A stretch of 5,287 nt of DNA from contig DATJPK010000137.1 of assembly GCA_035506435.1 (NCBI GenBank), positions 1 to 5,287 on the forward strand. Reading direction: 5' to 3'. Shown in pieces: positions 1 through 5,287 of this stretch (position 1 is the first letter of the stretch; the number at the start of each line of letters is the position of its first letter). A model generated the notes under the pieces. It saw only the letters and a list, made by a program, of their open reading frames with translations. It did not search any database and was not told where the DNA came from. Both the position numbers and the translations under genes were made by a program. The DNA is from JACTUA01 sp035506435. GTDB lineage: Archaea > Halobacteriota > Methanomicrobia > Methanomicrobiales > JACTUA01.

Positions 1-171
1 CTTGTTCACCGAGACCCGCCTCCCCGAGTGGCAGGTGAAGCCGTCATTCGAGAGGTTATACGGGGGGTCGGCGAAGATCAGGTCCACGCTCTCCCCGGGG
101 AGGCCTTCCATGAATGCCACGGAATCGCCATGGTAGAGCTCGAACCCGTCGGCTGAAAAGTATGGCCTCAC
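1..171 (-). CDS. Site-specific DNA methyltransferase (N4/N6, DPPY type), 5' part only
   Basis: This is the N-terminal 57 residues of a DNA methyltransferase that continues past the left edge. Such enzymes move a methyl group from S-adenosylmethionine to the amino group of adenine (N6) or cytosine (N4) in a specific DNA site. The visible protein begins MRPYFSADGFELYHGDSV and reaches catalytic motif IV, IFADPPYNLSN, with D35-P36-P37-Y38, followed by G50-RRVSVNK. Motif IV this close to the N-terminus, with no SAM-binding FxGxG before it, fits the beta class, where the SAM motif lies near the C-terminus. From memory the stretch resembles DpnA (M.DpnIIB), which also has a FADPPY-LSN-G core followed by VSV-KGDWD. 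That hints at, but does not prove, a GATC-like target. The GTG start at 171-169 is chosen because the frame has a stop at 198-196, no ATG lies between, and GGAGG sits 4 bases upstream. Whether a restriction enzyme accompanies it cannot be seen. Confidence 0.9.
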   Translation of the reverse strand, partial: MRPYFSADGFELYHGDSVAFMEGLPGESVDLIFADPPYNLSNDGFTCHSGRRVSVNK

Positions 172-175
172 CCGG

Positions 176-180
176 CCTCC
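176..180 (-). promoter_or_regulatory. Shine-Dalgarno site of the methyltransferase
   Basis: Read on the minus strand, GGAGG lies four bases before the GTG at 171-169. The spacing is short, but this is the only good ribosome-binding motif near the only possible start codon in the frame, so it decides the start. Confidence 0.6.
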
Positions 181-340
181 GCCCCTCTCCGGAACCTATT
201 GTCGCCGGACTATTTCTGCCTGCCGGCCCGGAGCCGGTCGGAGGAGGGTTGCGCCGGCGGCATGGGCATCCCGGTGGCCCCTCCGGTCCTTTCCCGGAAA
301 ATGTTTCCCGAATTATTTCAGGACCTGTTTTTTTCAGTAA

Positions 341-350
341 ATATTTATAT
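341..350 (+). promoter_or_regulatory. Probable TATA box for the histidine kinase gene
   Basis: ATATTTATAT stands in an AT-rich island (about 325-370) within otherwise GC-rich DNA. It is preceded by a purine-rich AGTAA at 336-340 in the place of a BRE. Archaeal transcription usually starts 25-27 bases past the box centre, which puts the start near 372-375 and gives a leader of about 50 bases before the kinase ATG at 423. A second TATA-like stretch, ATAAAATA at 356-363, is less well placed. The minus strand of the same island reads TATAAATA (349-342) and could serve the divergent methyltransferase, but with a leader of about 150 bases. A weaker minus-strand box (AGAAATAG, around 217-210) is closer to that gene. 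Confidence 0.55.
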
Positions 351-395
351 TTTGACATAAAATAATCCATTACCTGTCTGCCTCCCTGAGGCGGA

Positions 396-416
396 ATGTC
401 AGCTCCTTCCCCTTGA
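396..416 (+). other. Possible six-codon upstream ORF in the kinase leader
   Basis: ATG at 396-398 is preceded directly by GAGGCGGA (a GAGG-type ribosome-binding motif at 388-391) and encodes MSAPSP before TGA at 414-416. It is in the same frame as the kinase, whose ATG follows six bases after this stop. The kinase ATG itself has only pyrimidine-rich DNA before it (CTCCTTCCCCTTGACCCGCC) and no Shine-Dalgarno. The mini-ORF could therefore feed ribosomes to the kinase by reinitiation. It is short enough to be chance. Confidence 0.25.
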
Positions 417-422
417 CCCGCC

Positions 423-2762
423 ATGGCGCACGCATCCCACGAGGCGGGGGCCGCGACGGCGCCCCCGAAGATAACGGTCCTCTACGTTGATGACGAACCG
501 GGGCTCCTCGAGCTCACCACCCTGTTTCTCGGGAGGAAGGGGGACCTCGAGATCGAGAACGCCACCTCCGCACGCCAGGCCCTTGAGAAGCTCCAGCTCA
601 GGCCCTACGACGTCATCGTCTCCGACTACCTGATGCCGGGGATGGACGGCATCGAGTTCCTGAAGGGCCTCAGGGCCGGGGGCTGCTCCATTCCCTTTAT
701 CATCTTCACGGGGAAGGGGAGGGAGGACGTGGCCATCGAGGCCCTGAACTCGGGGGCGGACTTTTACCTGCAGAAGGGCGGGGACCCGAGGTCGCAGTTC
801 GCCGAGCTGGGGAACATGATCCGGCAGGCCGCCACCAGGCGCCGGGCCGAGGAGGCGCTCCGGGAGAACGAGCAGCGGTACCGGAACGTCGTCGAGGACC
901 AGACCGAGCTCATCTGCCGGTTCCTCCCCGACGGGACCCACATCTTCGTGAACGATGCCTACTGCCGGTACTTCGGCCTCTCCCGGAACGAGATCGCCGG
1001 GAAGAGGTTTGTCCCCCGGATCCCTGCCGACGACCAGGAACAGGTAAGGGCCCACCTCGCCTCGCTCACCCGGGGGAACCCGGCCGGGACCATCCGGCAC
1101 CGGATCATCCTTCCATCGGGCGAGGTCAGGTGGCAGAGCTGGAGCGACCGGGCGATCTTCGACCGGGACGGGGGCATCCGGGAGTTCCAGTCGGTCGGCC
1201 GGGACGTCACCGACATGGTGAAGGCTGAGGACGCCCTCAGGGAAGGCGAGCAGCAACTTGGCGCCATCATCCAGGGCTCGCCCATCCCCCAGCTCGTCAT
1301 CGACCGGGACCACCGGGTCCTCCACTGGAACCGCGCCCTCGAGCTCTACTCCGGCATACCCGCCGCCGAAGTTATCGGGACCACCCGCCACTGGCGGGCA
1401 TTCTACCCGGAGGAACGCCCCTGCCTCGCCGATCTCGTCATGGACGGGAAGCGGGAGGAGCTCGACCGCTGGTACCCGGGGAAGGTCGCCCCGTCCCGGC
1501 ACATCGAGGGGGCCTTCGAGGTGAAGGACTTCTTCCCTGTCACGGGCGGGAAGGGGAAATGGCTCTTTTTCACCGCGGTGGCCATCAGGGACAGGTCAGG
1601 AAAGACCATCGGGGCGCTCGAGACCCTCGAGGACATCACCGAGCAGGAAGAGGCAGGCGAGAACCTTGCCCGGAGGGCCGCCGAGATCGAGGAGGCCCAT
1701 GCCCAGCTCGAGGCCATCTTCCAGGCCTTCCCCGATGCGTACTGCCGGTTTTCGCCCGGCGGGGCCATCCTCGACCTGAGGACCCGCGAGCCCTCCCCCC
1801 TCTCCCGTGCCTACGATGCCCGTCTCTCGGGCCGGATCCGGGACCTCCTCCCGGGGATACCGGGGGCCCTCGTCGAGGAGGCCATCGGGGACGCGCACCG
1901 GAGCGGCCAGGTCCGGATCATCGAGTTCACCCAGGAAACCGACGGGAACCGGAGCTACCACGAGGGCCGGTTCATCCCCCTCCTCGGCTCGCAGGTCATC
2001 GGTATCTTCCGGGACATTACCGCACGGAAGAAGGGGGAGATGGCGCTCCAGAAGGCGAACGAGAAGCTCAGGCTCCTCTCGGACATCACCCGGCACGACA
2101 TCCTGAACGCGCTCACCGCCCTTTCGGCCTACCAGGAGCTCGCAGCCGAATCGACGGAGGATCCCATCATGAGGACCTACCTCGACAAGCAGCGCGGCCT
2201 CTCCCGGCGCATTACCGGGCTCATCGAGTTCGCCCGGTTCTACCAGAGGCTCGGCGCCTCCGAGCCGAGCTGGCAGGAGCTGGACGCGGTCCTCGACCGG
2301 ATCCTCCCACAGCTCGATACCGGTGGTATTCCGGTCACCCGCGACCTCCACGGGGTCGAGGTGTACGCCGACCCCCTCCTCGAGCGGGCCTTTTCGAACC
2401 TGATCGAGAACTCGGTCAGGCACGGCGAGCGGGTCACCTCGATCCGGCTCGGGTGCGCCGAGGATTCCGGGGGCCTCACCATTACCTTCGAGGACGATGG
2501 CACGGGGATCGACCCCGGGGAGAAGGAGGCCATCTTCAAGAAGGGCTTCGGCCGGCACTCCGGCCTCGGCCTCTTCCTCGTCCGGGAGATCCTCTCCATC
2601 ACCGGGCTCTCCATCAGGGAAACCGGCGAGCCGGGCAGGGGTGCCCGGTTCGAGATCCTCGTCCCGCCGGGGAACTACCGGGTCCCCGGGACCCCCGAGG
2701 GCGGGCTCCCCGGTGCCTCTCTCGGGGAACACGACCTCCATGCCCACCCGACCGGGCGGTGA
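423..2762 (+). CDS. Hybrid receiver-PAS-PAS-PAS sensor histidine kinase
   Basis: A 779-residue soluble signalling protein. Residues 17-130 form a receiver domain with acidic pair D23/D24, phospho-acceptor D68 (VSDYLMPGMDG), T96 and K118 (YLQKGG). Three PAS sensor regions follow: about 148-266, ending in VGRDVTDM; about 275-408, ending in LETLEDITEQ; and a degenerate one at about 424-536, ending in IFRDITARKK. The second has the W-rich form with HWNRALE and YPEERPCLADLV seen in many anaerobe PAS domains. The dimerisation region carries H558 in TRHDILN, the likely autophosphorylation site. The ATPase domain has the N-box NLIEN (659-663), G1 DDGTG (691-695), GLGL (714-717) and GRG (738-740), so it looks active. 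About 30 residues without a known fold trail behind. There are no membrane spans or signal peptide, so it should sense something in the cytoplasm; the ligand is unknown. It has no output domain and no partner regulator beside it. The start is ATG 423: an in-frame TGA lies at 414-416 and no other Met precedes the receiver core. Confidence 0.95.
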   Translation: MAHASHEAGAATAPPKITVLYVDDEPGLLELTTLFLGRKGDLEIENATSARQALEKLQLRPYDVIVSDYLMPGMDGIEFLKGLRAGGCSIPFIIFTGKGREDVAIEALNSGADFYLQKGGDPRSQFAELGNMIRQAATRRRAEEALRENEQRYRNVVEDQTELICRFLPDGTHIFVNDAYCRYFGLSRNEIAGKRFVPRIPADDQEQVRAHLASLTRGNPAGTIRHRIILPSGEVRWQSWSDRAIFDRDGGIREFQSVGRDVTDMVKAEDALREGEQQLGAIIQGSPIPQLVIDRDHRVLHWNRALELYSGIPAAEVIGTTRHWRAFYPEERPCLADLVMDGKREELDRWYPGKVAPSRHIEGAFEVKDFFPVTGGKGKWLFFTAVAIRDRSGKTIGALETLEDITEQEEAGENLARRAAEIEEAHAQLEAIFQAFPDAYCRFSPGGAILDLRTREPSPLSRAYDARLSGRIRDLLPGIPGALVEEAIGDAHRSGQVRIIEFTQETDGNRSYHEGRFIPLLGSQVIGIFRDITARKKGEMALQKANEKLRLLSDITRHDILNALTALSAYQELAAESTEDPIMRTYLDKQRGLSRRITGLIEFARFYQRLGASEPSWQELDAVLDRILPQLDTGGIPVTRDLHGVEVYADPLLERAFSNLIENSVRHGERVTSIRLGCAEDSGGLTITFEDDGTGIDPGEKEAIFKKGFGRHSGLGLFLVREILSITGLSIRETGEPGRGARFEILVPPGNYRVPGTPEGGLPGASLGEHDLHAHPTGR

Positions 2763-2799
2763 TCCGGCCCGGCCCTCGCAGGAAAAACGGTAGATCACC
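2758..2799 (+). terminator. Inverted repeat spanning the kinase stop codon; possible 3'-end hairpin
   Basis: GGTGATC at 2758-2764, which contains the TGA stop, is matched perfectly by GATCACC at 2793-2799. That gives a 7-bp stem with a 28-base GC-rich loop. It is followed by CCCCTTTATTTCC, a weakly T-rich stretch. Archaeal terminators mostly depend on T-runs rather than hairpins, so the call of terminator is tentative. Confidence 0.25.
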
Positions 2800-2811
2800 T
2801 CCCCTTTATTT

Positions 2812-2827
2812 CCCCGCCCCGGCGGGG
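2812..2827 (+). terminator. GC-rich hairpin downstream of the kinase
   Basis: CCCCGC (2812-2817) and GCGGGG (2822-2827) pair around a four-base loop. The flanking TT (2810-2811) and AA (2829-2830) can also pair across one bulged G. No T-run follows immediately; the nearest is CCCTTTCTTTCTG at about 2872-2882. It may mark the kinase transcript's 3' end, or protect it, but the evidence is only the stem. Confidence 0.35.
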
Positions 2828-2906
2828 GAATTGTTCAAGGGAATGCGTTATTCGCCGTTCCTGTTTCATAACCCTTTCTTTCTGAACAACCTGCGGAAAA
2901 CCGTTG

Positions 2907-2916
2907 TTTCATGAAA
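2907..2916. promoter_or_regulatory. Perfect 10-bp palindrome next to a TATA box
   Basis: TTTCATGAAA is its own reverse complement and directly abuts the TATA-like TTTATAAT at 2917-2924, covering the place where TFB would bind the BRE. A repressor sitting here would block the promoter of the membrane protein gene. Only one copy of the palindrome was noticed in the window, and AT-rich DNA can give such a sequence by chance. Confidence 0.3.
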
Positions 2917-2924
2917 TTTATAAT
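2917..2924 (+). promoter_or_regulatory. Probable TATA box for the membrane protein gene
   Basis: TTTATAAT lies in an AT-rich island (about 2904-2960) between GC-rich coding regions. Standard archaeal spacing puts transcription start near 2945-2948 and a leader of about 70 bases before ATG 3017. This suggests the membrane protein is transcribed separately from the kinase. Confidence 0.55.
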
Positions 2925-3016
2925 CTTAATAAAATTTAAATGATTGAAATAATAATACATGGTGAGCCCGGAGCCCGGAACGGTTCTCCCCCCTTCCCCC
3001 GGGACGGCTGAGATCC

Positions 3017-3703
3017 ATGGCGGCACCCCCCGAGTCCCCGACGTTTGCCGAGTACATGAAGCGGGTAGCCCACGTCATCGCCCTGCAGGGGATATTCGGG
3101 GTCATCCTCCTGTCCACCCGGTACCTGCCCGACCAGTCCGCCGGTATCGTGGTCCAGGGGCAGGTCCTCACCCTCCTCGACGTGAACTCGCTCGCGGTCT
3201 TCGCCCTCTTCCTCGTCCTCACCATCGCGGTCTTCCGGCAGGAGTCGGAGGTCACGCTCGGCCAGGGCGACCCCTTCCTCCGGGTCCTCGAGGGGTACGG
3301 GAGTCCCTCGGGCTCGACGACCCTCTTCCGGGTGGCCCATGCCGTGTTCTCGGTGGTCATGGTCCTCGTCTACCTCACCGCCGCCCCGGTGACCCCCGGC
3401 GCACTCCTCCCCACCCTCCACCAGGAGCTGGGGGTCGTCGTCCTCCTTGTCGTCGTGGTCTTCTCCTCGCATTCCGTCTCGGCCGCCACCTCGCGGTTCT
3501 TCGACGTCACGATGGCGGGGTTCCGGCGGGCCTTCGCCTGCCTGATCTACCTCGTCGGCCTCGGGCTCATCTTCGGCGGCGCGGTCACCGGCACCCAGAA
3601 CCTGCTCATCTCCGGGATGGCGGTCATCGCGTTTGAGATCCTCTACGTCGTCATCCGCGAGGACCGGCGGGTGAGGTCCGGGGACTCCTTCCGGGACGAG
3701 TGA
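3017..3703 (+). CDS. Six-span integral membrane protein, family not recognised
   Basis: A 228-residue hydrophobic protein I do not recognise. Likely membrane segments, judged by eye, are at about 18-34, 55-73, 104-122, 137-151, 172-191 and 196-213. The N-terminus is short and polar (MAAPPESPTFAEYMKR) and the C-terminus charged (REDRRVRSGDSFRDE). An even number of spans would put both ends on one side, and the basic residues near the first and last spans favour the cytoplasm. A soluble loop (about 74-103) with acidic and glycine-rich residues lies between spans 2 and 3. Histidines at 19, 108, 135 and 152 lie within or near the spans, but I see no established haem, metal or transport motif. The start is ATG 3017: the frame has a stop at 2963-2965 and no earlier ATG or GTG. 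The ribosome-binding site is poor. It sits between a kinase and a metabolic gene pair and has its own likely promoter, so its neighbours say little about its role. Confidence 0.85.
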   Translation: MAAPPESPTFAEYMKRVAHVIALQGIFGVILLSTRYLPDQSAGIVVQGQVLTLLDVNSLAVFALFLVLTIAVFRQESEVTLGQGDPFLRVLEGYGSPSGSTTLFRVAHAVFSVVMVLVYLTAAPVTPGALLPTLHQELGVVVLLVVVVFSSHSVSAATSRFFDVTMAGFRRAFACLIYLVGLGLIFGGAVTGTQNLLISGMAVIAFEILYVVIREDRRVRSGDSFRDE

Positions 3704-3804
3704 ACGGAGAGGAGGGGCGGGTTTCGCCCGGGCGGCCCGGAGGAGCCGTCGTTTGCCGCCGGTGGATGAATAGCCTCAAGTAGTCCGAAGGAGCACGCTA
3801 CAAC

Positions 3805-3810
3805 GGGAGG
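3805..3810 (+). promoter_or_regulatory. Shine-Dalgarno site of hxlB, closely spaced
   Basis: GGGAGG ends three bases before ATG 3814, closer than usual. The next Met codons (3838 and 3841) are too far away to use it, and another GGAG at 3789-3792 is too distant. ATG 3814 therefore stays the best start. No convincing TATA box is visible in the 110-bp gap 3704-3813, so hxlB may use a weak promoter or read-through from the membrane protein gene. Confidence 0.5.
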
Positions 3811-3813
3811 AGC

Positions 3814-4413
3814 ATGGAAGAGCACCCGGTCCAGGACATGATGCGGCTCATGGCCTCGAAGGTGAGGAGCATCGCAAACGGGATTTCCGACGAGGATGTG
3901 GAAGGGCTCCTCCGCGAGATCCAGGAGGCGAAGCGGGTCTATGTCATGGGAGCCGGGAGGTCGGGGCTCGTGGCCCGGGCCTTTGCCATGCGCCTGATGC
4001 ACCTCGGGCTCACCTCGTATGTCGTGGGCGAGACGGTGACCCCGGCCGTAAAGTCGGACGACCTCGTGGTCGTCTTCTCGGGCTCGGGCGAGACAAAGAC
4101 CGTCGCGGACATCGCGGAGTCGGCAAAGGCCATCGGGGCGAGGCTCTGCCTGATCACGAGCCGGCGCGACTCCCGGATCGGGAAGATCGCCGACTGCTGC
4201 GTCGTGATCGAGAGCAGGCGGGACGAGGAGGGGGACGAGCACGCGGAGTTCGAGATCCGGCAGATGCTCGGGAAACACAAGTCCTTCGCCCCGCTCGGCA
4301 CGCTCTTTGAAACGGCCTCGGTCATCTTTGCCGACGCGGTCATCTCCCGGCTCATGGAGATCCGGGGGATCAACATCGAGACGCTCAAGGGCAGGCATGT
4401 GAACATCGAGTGA
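3814..4413 (+). CDS. hxlB: 6-phospho-3-hexuloisomerase (SIS domain)
   Basis: A 199-residue SIS-fold sugar isomerase that interconverts D-arabino-hex-3-ulose 6-phosphate and fructose 6-phosphate. In methanogens lacking the oxidative pentose phosphate pathway it works with hexulose-phosphate synthase (often fused to Fae) to make ribulose 5-phosphate from fructose 6-phosphate, releasing formaldehyde. Evidence: the phosphosugar-binding signatures VYVMGAGRSG (42-51) and VVFSGSGET (86-94), the family-typical FAMRLMHLG (57-65) with VGETVTP (71-77), the active-site region PLGTLFE (160-166) with E166, and the C-terminal RH-N motif (H195). The helical N-terminus is normal. Compared from memory with the roughly 180-residue Methanocaldococcus enzyme, there is a longer charged loop at about 133-158. 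The protein is cytoplasmic and probably tetrameric, as known for the family. It is followed after 14 bp by an aminotransferase, suggesting a shared transcript. The partner synthase is not in this window. Confidence 0.93.
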   Translation: MEEHPVQDMMRLMASKVRSIANGISDEDVEGLLREIQEAKRVYVMGAGRSGLVARAFAMRLMHLGLTSYVVGETVTPAVKSDDLVVVFSGSGETKTVADIAESAKAIGARLCLITSRRDSRIGKIADCCVVIESRRDEEGDEHAEFEIRQMLGKHKSFAPLGTLFETASVIFADAVISRLMEIRGINIETLKGRHVNIE

Positions 4414-4418
4414 GGAGG
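4414..4418 (+). promoter_or_regulatory. Shine-Dalgarno site of the aminotransferase
   Basis: GGAGG begins on the base directly after the hxlB TGA and lies nine bases before ATG 4428. It fixes the aminotransferase start and argues for translation from the same mRNA as hxlB. Confidence 0.75.
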
Positions 4419-4427
4419 GAGAAAGCG

Positions 4428-5287
4428 ATGAGGTTTTCGGAGAGGGTACAGGGCATCGAGATCTCGGGTATCAGGCGGATTTTCGAGGGGGCCGGGCCGG
4501 GCTCCATCAACCTCGGCCTCGGGCAGCCCGACTTCGACACCCCCCGGCACATCAAGGACGCCGCCGTGAAGGCTATAAAGGAGGGAAAGACGGGGTACAC
4601 GGTGAACGCCGGCATCCCCGAGCTCAGGGCGGCCATCTGCGACAAGCTCGCGAGGGAGAACGCCCTCTCGTACCAGCCCGGGCAGGTCATCGTCACCGCC
4701 GGCGCAAGCGAGGCGCTCTCCATCGCGATCCAGGCCCTCACGAACCCCGGTGACCGGGTGCTTGTCCCGGACCCGGGCTTTGTCTCGTACTCGGCCCTCT
4801 CCACCATCGCGGGGGCAAAGGTCGAGGGGGTCCCCCTCGACTCGACGCTCCACATCGACGTGGAGGCCGCGCAGGAGATGATGGAGGGCGCACGGCTCCT
4901 CTTCCTGAACAGCCCGGGGAACCCCACGGGGGCTGTCGAGAGCCCCGAGTCAATCAGCGCCCTCGTCGAATCTGCAAACGACGCCGGGGTGACCGTGATC
5001 TCCGACGAGTGCTACGAGCACTTCACCTATGGCAGGCCCCACGTGAGCGCCGCCTGCTACGGGGACGACGTGGTCACCGTGAACGCGGTGTCAAAGACGT
5101 ATGCGATGACCGGCTGGCGTATCGGCTACCTCGCCGCCGATGAAGCAGTCATCGGCCAATGCATCAAGGTCCACCAGTACTGCCAGGCGTGCGCCACCTC
5201 CGTCGCCCAGTACGCCTCCGTCGCGGCCTTCACGGGAGACCAGTCCTCGGTAGGCGTCATGCGCCGGGAGTACCAGGCCCGCAGGGA
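4428..5287 (+). CDS. PLP-dependent class I/II aminotransferase (aspartate aminotransferase-like), 3' end missing
   Basis: The first 286 residues of a fold-type-I aminotransferase, usually about 370-390 residues long, still open at the right edge. It transfers an amino group between an amino acid and a 2-oxo acid using pyridoxal phosphate. Visible motifs in order: INLGLGQPDFDTP (27-39), GYTVNAGIPELR (56-67), the cofactor-phosphate region VTAGASEAL (89-97), NSPGNPTG (161-168) with N165, ISDECYEHFTY (191-201) with D193 for the pyridine nitrogen and Y196, and SKTYAMTGWRIGY (222-234), where K223 is the Schiff-base lysine. All key residues seen are present, so it should be active. The sequence fits the broad archaeal aspartate/aromatic group (subgroup I-gamma style); the amino-acid preference cannot be set from this part. 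The missing tail would hold the arginine that binds the substrate alpha-carboxylate. It starts 14 bp after hxlB and is probably cotranscribed with it. Confidence 0.94.
   Translation, partial: MRFSERVQGIEISGIRRIFEGAGPGSINLGLGQPDFDTPRHIKDAAVKAIKEGKTGYTVNAGIPELRAAICDKLARENALSYQPGQVIVTAGASEALSIAIQALTNPGDRVLVPDPGFVSYSALSTIAGAKVEGVPLDSTLHIDVEAAQEMMEGARLLFLNSPGNPTGAVESPESISALVESANDAGVTVISDECYEHFTYGRPHVSAACYGDDVVTVNAVSKTYAMTGWRIGYLAADEAVIGQCIKVHQYCQACATSVAQYASVAAFTGDQSSVGVMRREYQARR

Noticed and set aside
296..308. Dyad GGAAA-ATG-TTTCC upstream of the kinase promoter
   Set aside because: It is only five base pairs per arm and about 35 bp upstream of the TATA box; too weak to call an operator without conservation data.
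56..424. A 122-codon minus-strand frame covering the divergent gap
   Set aside because: It overlaps the methyltransferase start in another frame, crosses the AT-rich promoter region and has no domain or ribosome-binding support.
399..1502. A 367-codon minus-strand open frame opposite the kinase N-terminus
   Set aside because: It is an antisense shadow of the receiver and PAS coding region with no recognisable motif.
1596..2798. A 400-codon minus-strand open frame opposite the kinase, whose GTG start overlaps a perfect GGAGGTGATC
   Set aside because: Its composition (G, E, P, D, V, L repeats) is the complement of the kinase codons. The Shine-Dalgarno match overlaps its own start codon, so it cannot act as one for it.
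1559..2914. A 451-codon open frame on the plus strand inside the kinase gene
   Set aside because: It lies in another frame of the kinase, is rich in R, G and P with no domain pattern, and is explained by the scarcity of stop codons in GC-rich DNA. The overlapping kinase frame has clear domains.
2938..3012. Possible C/D-box-like guide RNA (ATGATTGA and CTGA words)
   Set aside because: The C-box match is imperfect, no C'/D' pair is present, and the words lie in the leader of the membrane protein gene.
2959..3636. A 225-codon plus-strand frame starting just upstream of the membrane protein
   Set aside because: It is proline- and arginine-rich out-of-frame sequence; the overlapping frame from 3017 shows clear membrane spans.
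3715..3729. Hairpin GGGCG/CGCCC just after the membrane protein stop
   Set aside because: A five-bp stem in GC-rich DNA with no T-run; not enough to call a terminator.
3939..4853. A 304-codon minus-strand frame opposite hxlB and the aminotransferase
   Set aside because: Both plus-strand genes carry full sets of family motifs; this frame is an antisense shadow.

Overview
This window is GC-rich and looks like chromosome from a methanogenic archaeon, most likely of the order Methanomicrobiales. Three things point there. The intergenic gaps are AT-rich and carry archaeal TATA-like boxes. A 6-phospho-3-hexuloisomerase (hxlB) serves the archaeal ribulose-monophosphate route to pentoses. The large soluble REC-PAS-PAS-PAS histidine kinase has an 'RHDILN' H-box of a kind common in these methanogens. 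The taxonomic call is inference; no rRNA or tRNA is present to anchor it.

Layout. Positions 1-171 (minus strand) hold the first 57 codons of an N4/N6-type DNA methyltransferase (DPPY motif) that runs off the left edge. A 251-bp divergent gap follows, with an AT-rich core near 325-370 that supplies the probable promoter of the kinase. Positions 423-2762 (plus) encode a 779-residue hybrid response regulator/histidine kinase with no membrane segments. A 254-bp gap follows, with possible 3'-end hairpins next to the kinase and an AT-rich promoter further right. Positions 3017-3703 (plus) encode a 228-residue protein with about six membrane spans and no recognised family. After 110 bp come hxlB (3814-4413) and, 14 bp later, a PLP-dependent class I/II aminotransferase (from 4428) that is cut by the right edge. 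The aminotransferase reading frame is open to the end of the window and is certain from its motifs.

How they work together. hxlB and the aminotransferase form a tight two-gene unit, with the aminotransferase Shine-Dalgarno site directly abutting the hxlB stop codon. They look like housekeeping carbon and amino-acid metabolism. The kinase is an orphan: it carries its own receiver domain, no output regulator lies beside it, and its signal is unknown. The membrane protein has its own promoter and no evident partner. The methyltransferase is transcribed away from everything else; whether it is solitary or part of a restriction system is decided outside the window.

I found no mobile element, CRISPR array, RNA gene or clear new system. 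The most worthwhile oddities are a six-codon Shine-Dalgarno-led mini-ORF just before the kinase start, an inverted repeat spanning the kinase stop codon whose right arm overlaps a 10-base copy of the 16S rRNA 3' tail, the unclassified membrane protein, and a perfect palindrome abutting that gene's TATA box.
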